The position numbers were made by a program, and so were the translations under genes. From NCBI RefSeq assembly GCF_037975245.1, contig NC_092576.1, positions 39,765,611 to 39,829,610 on the forward strand: DNA of 64,000 nt. Direction: 5' to 3'. Every line of letters starts with the position of its first letter. Within the stretch, counting starts at the first letter, position 1. A model generated the notes under the pieces. It was given only the letters and a program-made list of their open reading frames with translations. It made no database searches and was not told the origin of the DNA. This DNA is from Apostichopus japonicus. Lineage: Eukaryota; Echinodermata; Holothuroidea; Aspidochirotida; Stichopodidae. Below, piece after piece: positions 47,701 to 62,700 of this stretch.

Positions 47701-50700
47701 CGAATTCGGGGCGGCTCGTTGATTGTGAGGAAGCACTTATCTAATCATCAATTTTTGTGAAAAATATCGTACTTTTTTTCAGAAAATATTTTTGACTAGT
47801 AATTGGAAACTCAATGTATCAAGAAGTACTGGGGGTAGACCTTATCATTGCATTTTGAGGGAAGTCAGATCTTCAAGTGCAAAATATTGTTTTTTCATTT
47901 AAGGTTATCATGGTTTTCTTGCGAGGTGTGTACGGCGTAACTTTCGATGTAGGCTTAGAGGTAGGATCGGCCCATGCATACTAAATGAGAACGTGCAAAA
48001 ACGTTTGAAGTGTTGTTTTGAACAGTGCCCGTGAAGCTGTATACTTTGAGAATTCCAAGGGCAGTGACAACGTGCAATGTCTCAGTGCAGTATACAACTG
48101 AGTACCAACTCAGTTCCGTAATGTAACATGTGCGCGAATAGCCCGTATTACTTGCAAGAACATTATACTGTACTGTTCTAGCCCCGAGAAATGATCAATT
48201 CGGCTTTCACTTAATCTGTGGTAGGAAAAATCATGATTCCTGAATAATTTTCAGGAATAGGCCTATTGTTATTTCCGAACGGACGTTGAGAACTGTTTGA
48301 ATATTAAACGGCAATTTTTATTGTTCGCAGCAATCGCCGGAATTCTGTTTGCTAACGTTTCACTCATCAAACCAACTGTTTTGCTCCCACTTGAACATTT
48401 GTATTGTACGTTGAATTTAAACAGTATAAGATACGTGCTTATACACTATCCCTTCCCTTGACCGAGTATAAACCCTCGGTCTTCTTTCTACCGGCGACGA
48501 TCGATATTCTTTTGTTACCGGATTGGAAGGAATTAAGTAGGATTACAGCCATTGACCGTCTGACGGTAACAATGAACTTCACACTTTTAGCTGGCATGAA
48601 TAGAATTAGGGAAGCCTTCCGACGGAATCTGCGCTCTGATAAACAGTTCCCCGCAATTAACTGCATTTCAATGCGGGTTTTAACAAAAGATAGAGCACGG
48701 TTTAAACGCACAGAGCGCGATTAAGAGCGCGGTTTTCCAATTTACTTAAAAGCGGTACTGTATATTCTGTATGTGTACATGTATGCAAAAATGACGTGTG
48801 GTATGTTACAGTTCCTTAAGAAGAAAGGAAATGATTGTGGTCAAGCTGGGGAAAAAAAATGATCACAGTACAATTGGGTGATTGGTAAGTACACATCACA
48901 GTGTACAGTGCAATTTGGTGATTGGTAATGACACATCACAGTGTACAGTACAATTGGGTGATTGCTAAGTACACATCACAGTGTACATTAAAAATGAGTG
49001 ATTGCTAAATACACATCACAGTGTATAGTACAAGTGGGTGATTACCAAATACACATCACAGTGGTACAGTGCAATTGAGTGAAATCTTGCTAAATACACA
49101 TAGTTTAATTGGGTGTTTGCTACATAAATACACATCACATTGTTATTGGGTGATTGTTAAGTACACATCACAGTGATACAGTACAATAGGTAGATTGCTA
49201 AATGCACATCACAGTGTACAGTACAATTTGGTGATTGCTAAATACACATCACAGTGGTATAATACAATTTGGTGATTGCTAAGTTAAGATGTTCTACCAT
49301 TGAACATTAAACAAGCTTGCAGTATACAGTACAGTATAACTGAGAGAATATATTTGTCAGCTAGCCACACTTATACATCGACTCATATGTATCTAGGCTG
49401 TATAGCCTAACATGTTGGGAGCCTGTACTGTTCTAACCTAATTCACTCTGGAGACTAAAGTAAAAGCTATCCCAACATTTGAAGAGACAGTCACACTCTT
49501 CCATTTATATCAATTGTTCTACATTGTGTAGTTTGAATACTGTAGACCCCTGTGGTGATGATATCAAGAAGCCTCATTTAGCCTCTTTAAGATGTCTCTC
49601 TGGGCTTGTGTTCTGTGGCTGGTATATCTCTTACTTGAAACAGTTTTTGTCTTTCCATCCTTTCAGAAGCCTGAACAAAGGCGACGTTTTCAACTGTGCA
49701 ATACTCGGCTCCAGAGCTTTCTTGATTCAGCCCGAGCATATCGAGATCATGGGGTACGGCCGGGACATGACGGGGAGCGTCGAGTACCTCAAGGAGACCC
49801 TGGAGGGTATCAACCGAATAAACAGTAACCAAGAGGTCCTGACCCCGATCCATGCGGACGGGGACGGCCACTGCCTGGTCCACGGTATATCCCGGGCCCT
49901 CGTGGGCCGGGAGTTGTTCTGGCATGCCTTGAGGACTAGCCTGAAGGCCCACTTCCAGGAAAAGTTAGACATTTATAAGGCCATGTTCCACGACTTTGTG
50001 GACTCGAAAGAGTGGGACCAGATCATCGCGGAGAGCGACCCAGACTTTGTGCCTGGGCCGAATGAAGAGATGGGTCTTCAAAATATTCATATATTCGGGC
50101 TGGCTAATGTACTTCATCGACCTATTGTCTTGTTGGATTCGTTAAAGGGCCTTCAAAGTGCGGGTGATTACACCGGTGAGTGATAAGAGTTTGTTATTAC
50201 ACCAGTGAGTATTGAGAGTTTGTTATTACACTGGTGAGTGTTGAGAGTTTGTTAAATTACACCAGTGAGTATTAAGAGTTTGTTATAACACCAGTGAGTG
50301 TTGAGAGTTTGTTATTACACTGGTGAATATTAAGAGTTTTTTATTACACCAGTGAGTGTTAAAAGTTTGTTATTACACCTGTGAGTGTTTTGCTGAATAG
50401 GCCTAAATACCATTTACGGGCTAATCCTACATTATTAAATATAACTATGATTCTTAATAATTCCCATCTTCCCGAATATTTGCTTTCCTTTGCATCTCGC
50501 CGTATCAGGAGTTTTTCTACCGGCTCTAGTGGAGCCAGAGTTATGCCAAGGTCCTGATGGGTCTCTTAACAAACCTCTTTGCATCGCTTGGAGTAGCTCA
50601 GGAAGAAATCATTTCATTGCCCTGGTCGCAGTTAAAGGTATAATTTTCTTCGTTTGTTATTTACACATCTCAGCATTTATCAACGTTTATTCCTTTCCAT

Positions 50701-53700
50701 TTGTCACAAGAAACTTGTTTGTTCAAATCTTTAATCGCGAAGGTACAGTAATTCATGAATCCTGTAAATTGTTTATTTGTATTCTACGGTGTCATTTATC
50801 AACATATACCTTTTCAGTCGGTACAGAAGAAATGTGTTGGTTAAAATCTTTCATTCTGAAGGTACAGGAATTCATGATTCCTGTAAATTGTTTATTTGTA
50901 TTTGACGGCATCATTTATCAACATAAACCTTTTCAGAAGATATGTGTTTTATTGCTGTCTTGATATAACCTAGAACTTGTAGTTTATCGATTGATGAAGG
51001 ATTACATAAGTTCAACAGATCAATAGTTTGGCCATGGCCTGGCCTCTTTCTGCAAATTTGACTTTTACCTTCTTGCACGAAATTAAAAATGTCTGGCAGT
51101 AATCAGTCAACTTTATGAAAAGATCTACAGTGATCTGATTTTAATCGGATCTCTGGTAACATGTCGTTAACTAACAAAGGCTGGTGTTCCACTCACCAAA
51201 CCTACAATTCGTCTCTTTCAGTAATAATAATAATTCTCATTTCTTATATAGTGCAACTTACAATAAAGTCTCGCCACGCTGTACTTAACCCTGGTCATTG
51301 GTAACTTGTCACACGTATACACCAAAGTGTGCACAATTCAAACAATCTCTCCTGGGGCACCACAGTGCACTGCAGCCATGTGTCCCCTGGGGGACTTCCC
51401 ATAGGGTGCAGCCACAAACCGGCGCACGCAACTATATTTACAAGTCACCTCGCAAGTCCCCATTTATACACCTAGGGAAGAGAGTCAACCTGTAATCCTT
51501 AGATCACAAGTCCACTGCTTTAACCACAACGCCCTCTGTATACACATTGGTCACTTGTTGCTATTTTGCTAACATTCCTTTGGCCAACCGAACTTGCTGT
51601 CCTAAAAAAGAAAAGTGTCAAAGGACAACCAGATAAATAATCCTTAAAAACCTTTCAAAGTTGCCATGTTATACAACTGGCCTTAGCACATGTATGATGA
51701 GCACACACTGCCTGGCTGAATGGTGACTGGACTCAACCATGGTGGCATGGAAAATTGTGGCTTGTAGAATTTAGACCAGTTGAGACTTTGCCCGGTTGTC
51801 TTCGATCTGGGAAGTCGACACGCAGCATCTTCCCGACATGGCCGTCGTGCAGTGCCCTTCCCCCCTTCCAAGATCCCCTCTGCAACCGCGAATGTTATCT
51901 TTGGCGATCCATATTTACTTCACTCCTCTCTTACCTGTCTCCTACAACAATAACGCAAATTTCCTGGTCTACCCAGACCCCACTGGTATAATTTTTGCAC
52001 TGTGCCCCCGGTGACCTCTCCCACAGGTCACTGTGCACTCTCTCTCCGTTCTGAATTTACCATTCTGAAGGAAAATGCATCTTTTTTTTCGGTTTTCACT
52101 TACGCCAAACTGATGTTTTCTTGCTGGAATTCTGCTGCTTACGACCGACGAAGGTTCTTAACAGAGTTAAAGACAGGATTCTTCAAGTTTCTGCTAAGTA
52201 TCCTTTTGTTTTCGGCAGTTTTCTGCCTCTTTTGACAATTTACAGGGGTCCGTATCGATTCATCTCGTTTCAGGTCGACCTCTACCAAAGCTGCCGAGGT
52301 GGATGCTCACCAGAGTCTGGGGAGCTCCTCAGAATCTCATAAATAGATATATCGAATTTGACGAAGATGACATGTGTACGATAGGAGGAGACAGGTCCCT
52401 GCAGGTAAGGTCTTAATTTATCGTTCAGAGTTGAGTTCAGATTTAGTCTTTAGAAGGTGGAATTAGGTGCTTGCTCGTCGTATTTGAAGACGAATACCTT
52501 TTTAGCTGTTTTTAAACTGTTTTTAAACTGTCATTATACTTCTTAGTCTGGTTTAACTGTTTAGGTTTCTTTTTACTTATTTTTTATTGTACAGTGCTTC
52601 GAGATTTCTGGGAGGCTCTATATAAGTATTACATATTATTATTACCTAACATATTGTGGTCATTTAGCCATTGCACCTACAGAGATATTATGGAGAATGA
52701 CGTAGTGGTCACTTTTTTTGTAGTGTTTGTCTCTGAATATTGTCTTTTTAATATATTTATAATTTTGTTTGTGTGTTTATTCCTGTGCTGGGGTTTTCTA
52801 TGGGTAGGCTTTCCAAGGGGCATGTGCTCTTTTAACCTGTTATGTTAAATACTATTTTTTCCAGTGTGCAAAAGTTGCTATATACACCTTTACAACGTTT
52901 TTTTAATTTTAATTTAATTATTTATATAATTTTTTTGCTGTGCCATACAGGAAAACAATATTCTCTGGTAAAACTGGAAATGAGATGTGAATTGATTTAA
53001 ATTAAGGCCATCCTTTGATGTTTTCACAAAATGGACAATAGTTACTGTAGCATGTATTTAATAATGAGATTTATTCAAAGATTGTTTTCACACATCTTCA
53101 CACATGGGAGGGACCACTTTTAGTGCAACGGGGAGCGGGCAGCGGGTTTGGGGGAATTGATGGGAGAGGGAAGGTTGTGGAAACACATTTATCAATTATA
53201 AACTACAATGCATTGCCAGCTGTCTTCACTAATGTAGAATTAAGTAATCAGTGTATATCAGTACATATGGGTCATATCGTGTGGGGTCAGTAGGATTCCC
53301 GGTGACACTAGCAGATTTAGAATTAATGTGAGAATTCATCAGGGTAAGTTACTGTAGCCTCATTGAACATAAACAGTACCATACACTCAAACTGTGTCTG
53401 GGTTACAGGGTTTGGGAATTGTGAGTAAATCCTGTTTTTCAATTGGAAAGTCACAAATTGTTAATTTTTGTCTTTTTTCTGACTTGGAGAGTTCTTAACT
53501 TGCTCACAATATATGATATGAAGCCGATTATTCACAGTCCGAAAACGCATGCTGTATATTCGGAAGAAGTTTTGTCTAAATCTGAAAGGGTCAGCTGAGA
53601 TTTAACTTGCTCACAATATACGAATAGATGGAGCCGATAATTCACAGTCCGAAAACGCATGCGGTATATTTGGAAGAAAGTTTTGTCTAAAATCTGAAAG

Positions 53701-56700
53701 GGTCAACTGAGATTGCTCATAATACCCAATATGAATCTGATAAGTCACAGTCCAATCACTAACGGTATGTGCTGCAGTTTCGTCTAAATCTGAAAGGGTC
53801 GCCGGATATTTCAGTAATTGCATGATTTGATATGAGATGATGAACCCAACGAATGGAAGACTGTTAGATAGAAGGTTTGTAGGAATTAGCTGTGTATGAA
53901 TCTAGTTTTTTGGTTTTGGTTTTTCTTTCAACAGGATAAATATATCCAGAGATTGGCCTCTGCGATGGAGGAGGTCTTCCAACAAGAGTACGGTGTGCAT
54001 CCATCGGTCGTCGCCGATGTCCATCACTACATCTACAAGAGGACGGGTAAGTCCAGCACTGTCGTGATCCCGCTTCAGTACTGGTTGAGACAAAATAATA
54101 AGACACAATCAATACGCGTGAGTGAGAATATACTTCTCTTCTATTTGGTGGTTCCGGTATATCTGATATGACATAGGTGACCTCGGGTAGGTGTATCTTA
54201 TGGAATATATATACAAGTGACCTTAAAGAGTATAGAATATTTAGTTAATCTTTTACAAGCACTCAGTATGTAAGCTGTATGGGGAGGTGATGGAGGGAAG
54301 GGACATACCCATAGGAGTAGTGTACAGTGATACAAGATATGTGTGGGAATGTTAAAGTGGTTTGAAGGTTGTAGATGATATGAGGTAGGTTTGGTGGCTT
54401 GGTAGAGAAGGTCAGGCATGGGACTCCTTCATAAGACTTGCCCCCTCTGGGAGAGGGTGACATATTTAAAGGAGCAGTTTAGACATTTAATAATATGGCC
54501 AATCTCATCTTCAAGATTTTAAAGGAGCAGTTTAACATTTCATAATATCGACAATGTAATCATCAAGATTTAAAGGAGCAGTCTAGACATTAAAACAAAT
54601 TGGCTGTCATCAAAATTTAAAGGAGCAGTCTAGACATTTAATAACATGACCAATGTCATCTTAAGATTTAAAGGAGCAGTCTAGACATTTAATAATATAC
54701 AACATATAAACTGATTAACACCGAGCCGTTAAATACAATACCCTTATTTTGCTAACACGTCACCAGGTATCGTGGGTCTTCGTCAAGAAACCATCATCAC
54801 AGCCACCCGACGAGCTATCGAGGACCGACAGTTGTACTCCTGCCTGCTCTGCAATGCCGTCTCGCAGATAATGGACGCCTGCAATGTGGACCTTGATTCT
54901 CTGAAGCCAGGCGGAGAACACTACGAGCTGGCGAAAGACACCTACCATGAACTCGCCGAAGGCAGAATCTATTCCTTTCCAGGTGGGGGTGAGAGTCATT
55001 TTTTTTTCTTCAGTATTCTGATGAAGGGACTCTAGTTCTAATATGCTCTACATAGGATTATGTGAGGACTTGTTTATCAAGTTTATGTCAGAAGGGGTGA
55101 AACATCTGTTGCTCAGTCACTTAATTATTTCTCATTTTTCTTCAAAGGTTATTATAGTCAAGTCTTTGGCTTGGTTGATTTGTATTATCTGTTGTTTGGA
55201 ATAGAAACGTTGACTTCTATGGCTAGCCAAATGGCGGATAAATTGGAAAACGCTTTGATCGATTGATAATCCTGGTTCATCGATTGATGATCCAGGTGTA
55301 TCAGTTGAGAATCCAGGTCTGATGATGGATTTATAACCCTGTCAGGATTTCGACTAGTAAACCTGGATTATGGAATAAAAATTGGAAAATCAGCCGAAAA
55401 TCCAAGATTTTCAATTGATAATCCAAAGTTTATCGAAGTAATTAAGATAAACCTGGATTATCAACCTAAAATCCAGGTTTGTCGGTAACAATTCAGGATT
55501 ATCGACCAAAAAACCTTGATTTTCGACTGATAAAACCTTGATTCTGGAAATGATAAACCTGGAATATTGACTGATGAACCTGCATTATCGACTAATGAAC
55601 CTGGATACTGGAAAAATAAACTTGGATTCTGAAACAATAAACGTGGATTTATATTGAATAAACCTGGATTATCGAAAACTAAACGTTTTTAAATTTTTTA
55701 TTGGACATTGGCTTGCCATAGACTTCATGTTTAGCTTCAGTTTATTTTCTCTAGATGTATCCTCCAAAGTAGTTATAAGAGACATAAATGCAACAACAAA
55801 AAAGATATACCACAATAAGGTAATACAGATGGTAGTCACAAGAGAGATACATATACAAATAGGTATTCAGAAAATAATACAAAATTACTGAGAGCAGTAC
55901 TGACATGGTGGCACCAGCACTACAGTTAGTGCTGGCGATTGTGAAAGAAGTCAAGTACGGGAAGGTTACCATCATCTTAGCACATAAAATTGACTTAAAC
56001 TGACATTAACGACTTAAGACTTTGTTGGAAAAAGGTTAAATGCATTATAAGCACTGTGGCAGACTGACACCATTGTCATGATTACATGGGCACACACTCC
56101 TGAAGTAAAAGGACACATGTTACGGTTGATATGTCTTGCTGAAGAAATTTATTCCCACAAGAACCTTCGGGTGGATTTGTTTACGACTCTTATAAACTAC
56201 TCCTATGTGTGTTAAAAACAGGGAAATTGCTTGACATGTCCATTTTACTAGAAAAACATAAAAGGGACTTCTGGCAGGACATTTTGAAACTTTTGAAACA
56301 AATCATGTGTGTTACTATTTTGCAGCAAGTGATAACAATATATAATGTAAAGAAATGTATTCAAAACTTCCTATGAGCAAATCATGTGACACATTTCCCA
56401 AGGTATTTGGGTGGGGTGGGGTTAGGGGGTTAGGGGCTTGTTAAACTATAAACATCACTGCCCTTTCAAGTAGTTTTTAGTCTGGCTTGAAAGACACATT
56501 ATAAACACAGAATATGAAAACGAGTGGGTTGTGTTATGCGTTTTATTTAAGGTTTAAATGCTAGGAGGAGAGACAGACTTTTTGCAACAGAAATTAATGT
56601 AAGAAGTACTTTGTTTTTCATTCCCACTAAATAGGTAATGGGACAAACGGAGGGGGAAGGGGTGCCTGCAGTGCCACAATCAGATTTTGGACTGGGGGGT

Positions 56701-59700
56701 GGGCAAAAGTTCGAGTCGGGAGCAACCTCTGTGCGCGACCAGTTTGGTCATTTTAGGTACTTTTGTAATATACCCCATATCCTAACACTTGTAAGCATGG
56801 TAACAGTGGGGGTGTCTGGCTTCCACTGCTGCAATTTATGTTACCTTTAATAGTTTGGTGGATTTCTTCTCTTTTCAGGTTTACAATGTCACTATGACCC
56901 TGTCCTGGATGAACTTGTTGTTGACTTGTCACAAACATCTGCTTCCTGTACCTGCTGTAAAGGGTGAGTTTCAGAGTTCCTGCTACTGTGTTGTTGTTCA
57001 TATATGCTACTCATGTTATCCCTTGATTCTAATAGAGATTCTAATAGAGAGCGTGGTGGCCAATTGGCTAAGGCGTCGGACTTGTGATCCAAGGATTGCT
57101 GGTTCGATTCCTGCCTAGTTCATTACGTTGTGTACTTTGGCAATATGCTATATCTCAATTGCCTCTCTCCACCCAGGTGTTAAATGGGTACCTGTGAGGT
57201 AACTTGTCATTGGGCGCAGTATATAACTGCAGCCGCATGGAGGGATTGTCTCTGGGACAGGTTATCATTGACCAGGGGTAATATAACGTCTGTAAAGCGC
57301 TTCAATGAGACATATTGCTGGTGTAATGCGCTATATAAAAGTGGAATATTATTATTATTATTATGAACACTGTACAGTTGGCATATATACACATTGTGAT
57401 AAAACTGTAATGTGTACTTCCTTTAACAATTTGCAAAGCACAGAAGTTGTCCTTATGTCTTGCTTATGTCTTGCTCTTGTCCTTATGCTAAGTGTAAACT
57501 ACTACTGCAATGGTATGACTATCTCGCTACAGTACCGAAATGTGTACTAGAAATTGTTGTTGTGTTAACAGATAGATATCATAATGAACCTGTGCTACCT
57601 CTACAATTGTGTAAATGTATAGTTACAGTACTGAAATGTGTACAAAAAACTGTTGTTGTGTATGTATTTTTTAGATCATCCTGCAAGCAGGAACTCCCGA
57701 AGAAGCCTCATTCCTTATCAAAGCCGCAAGCTGACCGAAGTCAGTCTCTTACATTCATATTTAACGTCCATGAATTTGAATTGTTAATTGTCAACAACTC
57801 TGTAACTGGACAACATACATTAATCTTGCAATGACTCGAACCAGGGACCTTATGATTGAAAGGCATTGGCGTTAACCACTGAGCTAACACTCCACTCCTC
57901 TGTTGTGTAAACACATAGTTATCACAGTGAACCTGTGCTATCTCTACAATTGTGTAACTCTATAGTTACAGTACTGAATTTGTACGACAAAGTGTACTTT
58001 GTGTAAATACATAGTTGTCATTGTGAACCCTGTGCTACCTCTACAATTGTGTTAATGTACAATTTATGTATATGACTTTATATGTATATATTTGAATATG
58101 CACAGAAATGAATGTTGTACTACATAAATTGTAGTTGTGTAAATACACTGCCTAGTACACACATAAGGATTATATTACATTTATTCAAGTTTAATGAATG
58201 GGTATTACTGTTGCTAAATTTGTGTAGACATATAAAGTTAAGGTAAGTTTATTGGGTATTATACAACACCTTATTATATTCCGGCCATTTGATTGGTCAA
58301 TTGCTCGTCGATTGGATACAAAATCCGCTCTATTGCACGTTATGATGATAGAACCATGGGTTATACTTTTTTGATAGCACTTTTTTCAATGGTAAGAGAG
58401 CAGAGAAACCTGTCAGTTCAAAACAATCTGTTGCATGAGTGCATTTTACATCCAATTATATCCAAATTTGAAGGTGTTGTATAAAACAAATAATGAATGG
58501 TTTCCATTCGTGCAATAGTGCAAATATTTCATTCGTTGAAAGATGTTATTTGTTGCATTCAACTCGGCTGCGCCTCGTTGACTTCAACTCATGAAATATT
58601 TGCACTATTGCACTCATAACCATTCATTATTTGTATACTATACTACACTTGTGGAAATGAAAAACACATAGTGGTGGTTCTATATGTTGATTTGGCTGGT
58701 CTTACTCAGACCACATTGACTACCAGTCAAGTTGTGTATAAATCACGTAAAGTTTATGTTTACAAGTTAAGTATGCACCTGGGCTACTGCTAGTGTTGTG
58801 TGAATGTGTCCGTATGGTACAGCACTACATGTATGCTACCAGTGTCTATTCGTAAGGTATTTTATTCCAATTTCAACCTTTGCTGACATTTCAAACTTTC
58901 TCTGTGCCAGGAGAATCCCATTGCTTCATGTTCCTATGGGTGTAACTTAATGTCACTGCCAGTACAGTGTGTAGCTTATATTACAGCCAAGTTAAAAATG
59001 CATCAAGTCTGTCAAATACAAAGAATCAAAAGAGATATGGGTGTACAGTGGTTGCCTTTCTCCATTTTGAGAACTACGATGATCCATATTTCCTGTGGAT
59101 AACATACATATCTAAATAATTATATTTTGTGTGTGTGGAGAAATTGTGTGCATTTGATACATCCAACCCTGTATTCTCGTGTTGATTGATTTGTGCGATG
59201 TTTGGTTCTTTTACGCCAGGAAGGAGTTGAGATTGGAGAGAGCAGATGGCTCTATAGTCTACCACAACGGAGACAAGACCGCCACCCCGGCGCCAGACAC
59301 TAAATGCAGTTGTGGCTTCAAACATTATTGGGATGGCAAAGAGTTTGACAATATGCCACTGATGTGAGTCGATACTAAACTTTATCGTTAATTCTCATAA
59401 CATGCTCAACCTGTCATTAGATATATAATGTGATGTCCGGGCACGGAGCTGGAAAGCTGACTAAAATATAACAAAGACGAAAGTCTGTAATGATACACAG
59501 TGACGAAAGTCCGTAGTAAAGTAACATTACAACTTGTATTTTACAAAGAAAAGTTTACACCGTTCCTTTCGTCACGAAAAACAAGGAAACAAAAAAACGG
59601 TTAGTATGATTGACTGAAAGTTTTCGAAACACACAAAAATACTTGATATCTATCAGCGTAGGTCGTAAATGCTGCAATTTACTAACTCGTAGATACCGTG

Positions 59701-62700
59701 TTGGCTTGTAGGCCTTCAGCACCCGAAAACACAAAATAACTTTTCTATGGAAGGCCAAATAAGCAGCTCTGCCACTACATATATAGTTGTATATTGGGTT
59801 CCTTGATAACGTGATTCTGACCAAGTCTCAATTATGGGTCGGTCGTACACCAGATAATGTCTGCCTGGAATATTTTCTGGTTGCCATAGTGTCTGTTTTC
59901 AAAAGAGTTTGTGATATTTTTGAGCGGCAAGTGTATGGTAGTGTTTTGGAAACATAATCAAGTGTAATTCTAAAAATATTAAAAATTTGGAAATTGGAAA
60001 AAGTTGCCCCTTGTTTTAATTCAAGTTTTTGTTTCTCAATTTTGATTTAAGAATTGACTAGTCAATTTTAATGACCTTCATCTTAGGTGGATTTTGAATT
60101 ATGGAGATATCATAGGCAACAAAAGTTTGAAAAAAACTTCAGCTAAAACATCTGTGTTTCAATAAAGAAGAAAAATATGAGGGAAATAACGTATTTTGTT
60201 TTCTCTTTCCAAAGGATATCTGTCCCCTTGAACTGGAAGAACGAATCATTCTCAGAGGAAGTGGCATGGTTTCAAAACGAGTCCGATACATCCATGAATA
60301 GTAACGCTTACGATGTGGCATCTAAGCTAGTCCAACAGTACTTCCCGACAGACTTTGGCAGCGAGACACTCGTCAAGCAGATAGTGGATGTTATCCTTGA
60401 AAAGGTTTGGAAAATTGCGAATTCAGTTTTCAAATTTATTTACACTGACATTCTTGTATTACACATAAATTTATGTATGTAGCTTTGGCAATTACGGTAA
60501 ACTACCATGACTAAATTGTCCACAAAAGTCACCTGCGCACTTTTTGGACTTTGCTAGAAATTAAAGGAATTCTGCCATGTGATTTCACCTTTTTCTGCAT
60601 TTCATAGGCCGACCTATCAAACACCAATTAATTATATTATGATGTAATGCAATCTCAGCAGAATCTAGTGAAAGAGTCTGAGAACTCTTAAGCTTGCTAC
60701 TGTAGATTGAAATGGCAGGCATTCTAATGTGGATACTTTAATCTTTCCAGGTTTTTGCAGTAAGTAAGAAGTATGTTTACAGTTGGTTATTTGTCCCTCT
60801 CTGCTCTCTACACATAGTTGTTTGTTGGATTTTGTGGATGGTTAATAATTATTATGTATCTATGTAAGGGAGATTCTATGCCTTTAAAGCAGGGGTTCCC
60901 AAACTGGGGTGCGTGAACCCCCAGGGGGTGCGTGAGTCCATCCCAGGAGGTTCGTGAGACGTTTCTGAAATGTTGAACTAAAATCTGATATATCATATAT
61001 TTTAGTAATGTAAAAAAGTCGTACCTATCGACAAACTCTTTTCGCGTTCCATACGCATATGTTGCCAGAGTATTACCGTACCATGCATGTAATACTTGAG
61101 ATTTTATGAAGCATCGTTATGCGTATTATAGTATAATAATGACTCAGATCGTGTCTCGAAAAGTTGGGGGTTCGTGGACAACTCTGACATCCACAGGGGG
61201 TTCGTGGGGGGATGTATTTAGGGAAACCCTGCTTTGCAGGCTCATGTAATTACTGGATGAAACTGAAATGATTTACCAGTGACCTTCTGGATACATCAGA
61301 ATAAGATCTCAGAACTTTCTCAATCACTGGACTGTGCATGCATACCTTAACATGTAAATGGTCATTTGCTGGGGAGGTGGGTGGGGTGGGTGTTAGGGTG
61401 AGGGGAAGTAATGTGTCTCATGTTTCAATGTTTTGTATATCATTATTATTGAGAATAATTTGCCAATAATATTTAGAAACATTTTTTATATTAGTTTTTG
61501 TATTTGGGTTTCTTTTTTGGTGTGAGGGAACTTAAATTACTTAAACCTGTTTTCTTTTTGGTTAATTTCTCTCCTGTCACAGACAGCAAAATCCACACCA
61601 GAGTTTAAGCCACCATCTCTACAGGATATGCAGTCTATGACATCACCACCAGGTAGCCAATCACCAAGCCCCTCCAAACGAACCGCAGCACAAAGCAGCC
61701 AATCACCCGACAGGTCGAAGGAGACGGCTCAGAGAGGCCAGTCACCCACCACCTCAAGAGTGACATCATCAAAGGGTAGCCAATCACCAGGCTCCTCCAG
61801 AGCCACAGCATCAAGTAGCAGCCAATCAGCAAGCAGTCCTTCAACAAAGCCAAAGGGAAGTTCCCCAAAGAGGAGAACAGATGACATTGAACCCTGGAAC
61901 AGTCAGCAGTCATCCAAGATAATTCTCTCTGGGAGAAGTGTAAGTAACTAGCAGCGTTGCCTCGAGGCAAACGTTTAGAGAAGACCTACATATTTTATAT
62001 GAAGGTTAATCAAAGAAAATGTCACATGGCACTCAGTATGTGACAGTTTCAGGTAAAAAAACGTCCAGACTACTATGTGAAAATCTTGCTAAAAAGTTTA
62101 AAGTTGAAGGTTTACAGTCTTGTTCAAGGCCACACACGACTTTACAATACTTAACCCCTGGTCATTGGGAACTTGTCACACCCACACACTTTACACACAA
62201 TTAAAAAATCCCTCCTGGGGCACTACAGTGCAGCCACAAACCGTTGCACACAACTATATTTACAAGTTACCTGGTAAGTTCCCATTTATTCACCTGGGTG
62301 AAGAGAGGCAATGGAGATAAAGTGCCTTGCCCAAGGACACAACGCAATAATCTGGCAAGGACTCGAACCTGTAAACCTTAGATCACAAGCCTACTGCCTT
62401 AACCACTTGTTCACTATGCTCTAGTTAACTGAGATATATATAAATATGTATTTGTGGCACATTCATCTTATAGCTCTGTAAAATATGCAAATGCAGAAAA
62501 CAGATAAAAAAATAAAAAAAGTCAACAACTCCAAACAAACTTAGGTAAATCGAAGCAAAACGGAACAGGATGAAATGACAAAACAACTGGGAAATAAACA
62601 AACAAGAAAGGGTATTTGCTTTTACTTATCATTACCAGCATTTTGCAGTCACATTATTTTCTCGTTTCAGTTCACCCCCCATCAAGTAATTTTTTCATAA

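Larger units (their letters stand above)
44760..48760. mobile_element. ~4.0-kb TIR DNA transposon in VCPIP1 intron 1
   Basis: Terminal inverted repeats of about 26 bp begin CAGTACCGCTTTTAAG at both ends (left 44760, right reverse-complemented, ending 48760), flanked by TA (44758-44759 and 48761-48762), possibly TATA. A TA target and CAG terminus fit the Tc1/mariner-pogo (Tigger-like) group, but no transposase frame is visible. Inside are a BEN-domain frame (46445-46082, minus strand), a ~241-bp tandem duplication (45035-45480) and a 262-bp tandem duplication (47258-47781). It is likely non-autonomous or decayed. Confidence 0.8.

Noticed and set aside
48404-48724. 106-codon frame near the right end of the transposon
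   Set aside because: No transposase or other domain could be recognised and it overlaps subterminal GC-rich repeats.
49587-49952. 121-codon antisense frame opposite VCPIP1 exon 2
   Set aside because: It is a shadow of the strongly conserved OTU-coding strand.
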